DNA from: Oxytricha trifallax
Taxonomy: Eukaryota > Ciliophora > Spirotrichea > Sporadotrichida > Oxytrichidae
Assembly (NCBI GenBank): GCA_000711775.1
Contig: ARYC01016985.1
Coordinates: 87,412 to 151,411, forward strand
Direction of reading: 5' to 3'
Length of the DNA: 64,000 nt
Numbering within the stretch: position 1 is the first letter of the stretch; the number at the start of each line of letters is the position of its first letter. Shown piece by piece: positions 62,269-64,000 of the stretch. The position numbers were made by a program, and so were the translations under genes. The notes under the pieces are model-generated. The model had not been told where the DNA came from and made no database searches. It saw only the letters and a program-made list of their open reading frames with translations.

Positions 62269-63969
62269 ATGAAGGAAACGTAAATTATCGAGAGCAAATA
62301 AGACAAAGGGATGGATAAAGAGCAAGTGAATTACAATGTGGACAAGATTTTGGAAGCTCGCAAGATAGGGAATGAAATGGAATTTCTCATAAGATGGGAA
62401 AACTATACTTCAGAGTATGATTGTTGGATACCAGAGTCAAATCTTCTTGGAGACTGGGCAAAGAATGCAGCAGAGGAGTTTCTAATAGACAAAATGCCTG
62501 AGCTCATGGACGTTAAAGTTTATCAATTGAGATGCACCTCACGATTGAAAAGAGTTATGAACGGGAGGATAGTAGTAACCGGGTAAACAAGGGCTGAAAT
62601 ATAATAGCAAAATGAGAATAAAACCTCGCATGTGGCAAGACCTCTCATTCCAATCTGTCTGCTCTAACCACAACCAGTAATAAACTCAATAGCGGACACT
62701 GACGAAGATGACGATGGATAATCTGAATCCAGCGATACCTAAGAAGGTGATGATTAGAACAGATAATCTCATGTAATAACGGAGCTGGATAACCATGAGT
62801 GTGCTCTCCTCAATTATTCAGGTGAATGAGAAAATCGGTGGCTCGGTAAGCATGACATGTTCCAAGACATTAACTATGTCTCGATGGTTGAGTAGACTCG
62901 GGAAAAGTTCATTCAAGGAGCCTATAAGCAGATTCTCTAATAATTCAAAACAACCCGTTTATACTCAGAGAAAGTTAAGTAGTTGCCGCACGATGAAATT
63001 TTCAAGAACACGTATTGGCATCCGGGTAAGCAAGATTAAAAGACACTAACTTGCTTTATTACTGCAAGCAACATGGTAGCTGGAGGCCCACTGTTTGATT
63101 CTCCAGAAAAGTTTCACGCTTTGTATGAATCAAGAGCCCACATCTAAAAAAGACGAAATTTAGAGATGCCTTGGGAGGAAGGATACTGTTACAAAAACTT
63201 GCCATATCTATTCTACGACCCCAATGAGGATTAATGGTTCAGTCCTATTTTAACAAGAGTGTTTTCTGGTGTAATTCTTAGAAATATGAAAGCTAACATA
63301 CATTAGGGATGGTGGGGTCTCTTAGAGACCGAAAACCCAGATAGAAAGTTCATAATCTAAGTATTGATAAGAAAAATCGCAAATAAAGATGGCAAAGAGG
63401 AATTGTAATAGCAGTGTCATGCAGCAGTCGTAGTAAAAGATCAAAACTAGTGGCTGCTTCTTGACTCGGCAGAAGATGGGCCGATTGAAATCACCCCCGA
63501 CGGAGATAGGCTAAGTGATTGGTATCAAGGGGTGTTATACATTGCTATGCTAGCTATTCGTCCAGATAGTCCTCCATAGAATAAGAGAGAGGCGTTTAAG
63601 AGGGAGTGGCAGCGCATCATGAATGGGGAAATGGTGATAAGGCAAGGCGGAAACGAAGCTTATTTAGAGCAGCAGGAAAAGTTGTCGAAAAGATCGGAGA
63701 ACCAACCCTCACAACCAAGGAAACAAATAGCAGAGAACCAACAAGTCGTCAATGCCAGTTAGTACTTACAGGAAATCCAGAGCAGAGTAACTAATTGGCA
63801 AAAGAACAGATAAAGATAGAGACGCAGATGCTTAAAGAGCATTATTAGAAAGTACTCAAAAAGCCAGGGAAAAGAGGTCGTAAATGCATAATAATTCAAA
63901 GAGGACTAAACTCGAGAACATTCTAGCGGAGCATGTGTTGATGATGTAAAAAACAAAGTTGAAACTTGA
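62269..63969 (+). CDS. chromodomain protein with peptidase-like region, one in-frame TGA
   Basis: ATG at 62269 (or 62311), final TGA at 63967-63969, with one TGA at 62827-62829. The start reads VDKILEARKIGNEMEFLIRW, then ENYTSEYDCWIPESNLL, a canonical chromodomain (aromatic residues W, Y, W; methyl-lysine reader). An acidic linker (DTDEDDDGQSESSD) follows. After the TGA are LTCFITASN, a W-rich segment (GWWGLLETENP), CHAAVVVKDQNQWLLLDSAED (a His followed by W-x-L-L-D-S, reminiscent of papain-like or Ulp/Josephin cysteine peptidases) and a Gln/Arg-rich tail. The peptidase idea is inference. Chromodomains in transposon proteins can steer integration to marked chromatin. It belongs to the same composition class as the neighbouring transposon ORFs. 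Confidence 0.65.
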
Positions 63970-64000
63970 AAAAATGTTTCACTACACCTCATCTATTGGA
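63970..64000. other. window end inside mobile-element region
   Basis: No terminal inverted repeat is reached, so the right border of the element lies beyond the window. Confidence 0.7.

Overview
The window looks like germline (micronuclear) DNA of a spirotrich ciliate of the Oxytricha/Stylonychia kind. Genes only read as long frames if TAA and TAG encode glutamine and TGA is the sole stop. Intergenic DNA and introns are very AT-rich. A 1.2-kb element at 52975-54194 ends in C4A4 telomere-like repeats and has a 3-bp ATT duplication, the hallmark of TBE (telomere-bearing element) transposons. Several genes are cut by AT-rich inserts that carry in-frame TGA codons, lie between short direct repeats (pointers), and restore the frame when removed. 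These are internal eliminated sequences (IESs). All loci seen are in linear, unscrambled order.

Layout. 1-8.3 kb: AT-rich DNA with a short repeat, a moderately GC-rich element remnant carrying a small Cys-motif ORF, an ATT microsatellite and a 1-kb foldback element. 8.36-13.9 kb: a Q/N/S-rich gene split by a 2.8-kb long-TIR transposon. 14-30.5 kb, nearly all minus strand: three uncharacterised genes, a DDT-domain chromatin-type gene with two IESs, a DYRK-like protein kinase, a Q/N-rich gene, a large Cys-rich-repeat membrane protein, a coiled-coil gene, and a small gene split by a 461-bp TIR element. 30.7-36.1 kb: two MG-start proteins (one glycine-zipper rich), a MORN protein with two IESs, a mitochondrial carrier, and a second MORN protein. 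36.1-55.7 kb, minus strand: a USP-like protein, several Q/N-rich genes, a kinesin-8-like motor with a long tail, and a cyclin-box gene split by the TBE-like element.

56-64 kb is a mobile-element region. It holds a zinc-finger-type ORF, an opposite-strand ORF, a DD34E Tc1/mariner-class transposase, and a chromodomain ORF with a possible cysteine-peptidase-like region. Each of these four frames is interrupted by one TGA. Its right end lies outside the window.

The host genes look like unrelated single-copy ciliate genes (signalling, cytoskeleton/cilia, chromatin, membrane). What ties the window together is the variety of germline-limited DNA inside coding sequence: tiny AT-rich IESs, a MITE-like element, a TBE-derived element and a long-TIR element, all apparently removable in frame. 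Exon and IES boundaries are read by eye. Several 5' ends and some splice sites remain uncertain, and these are marked.
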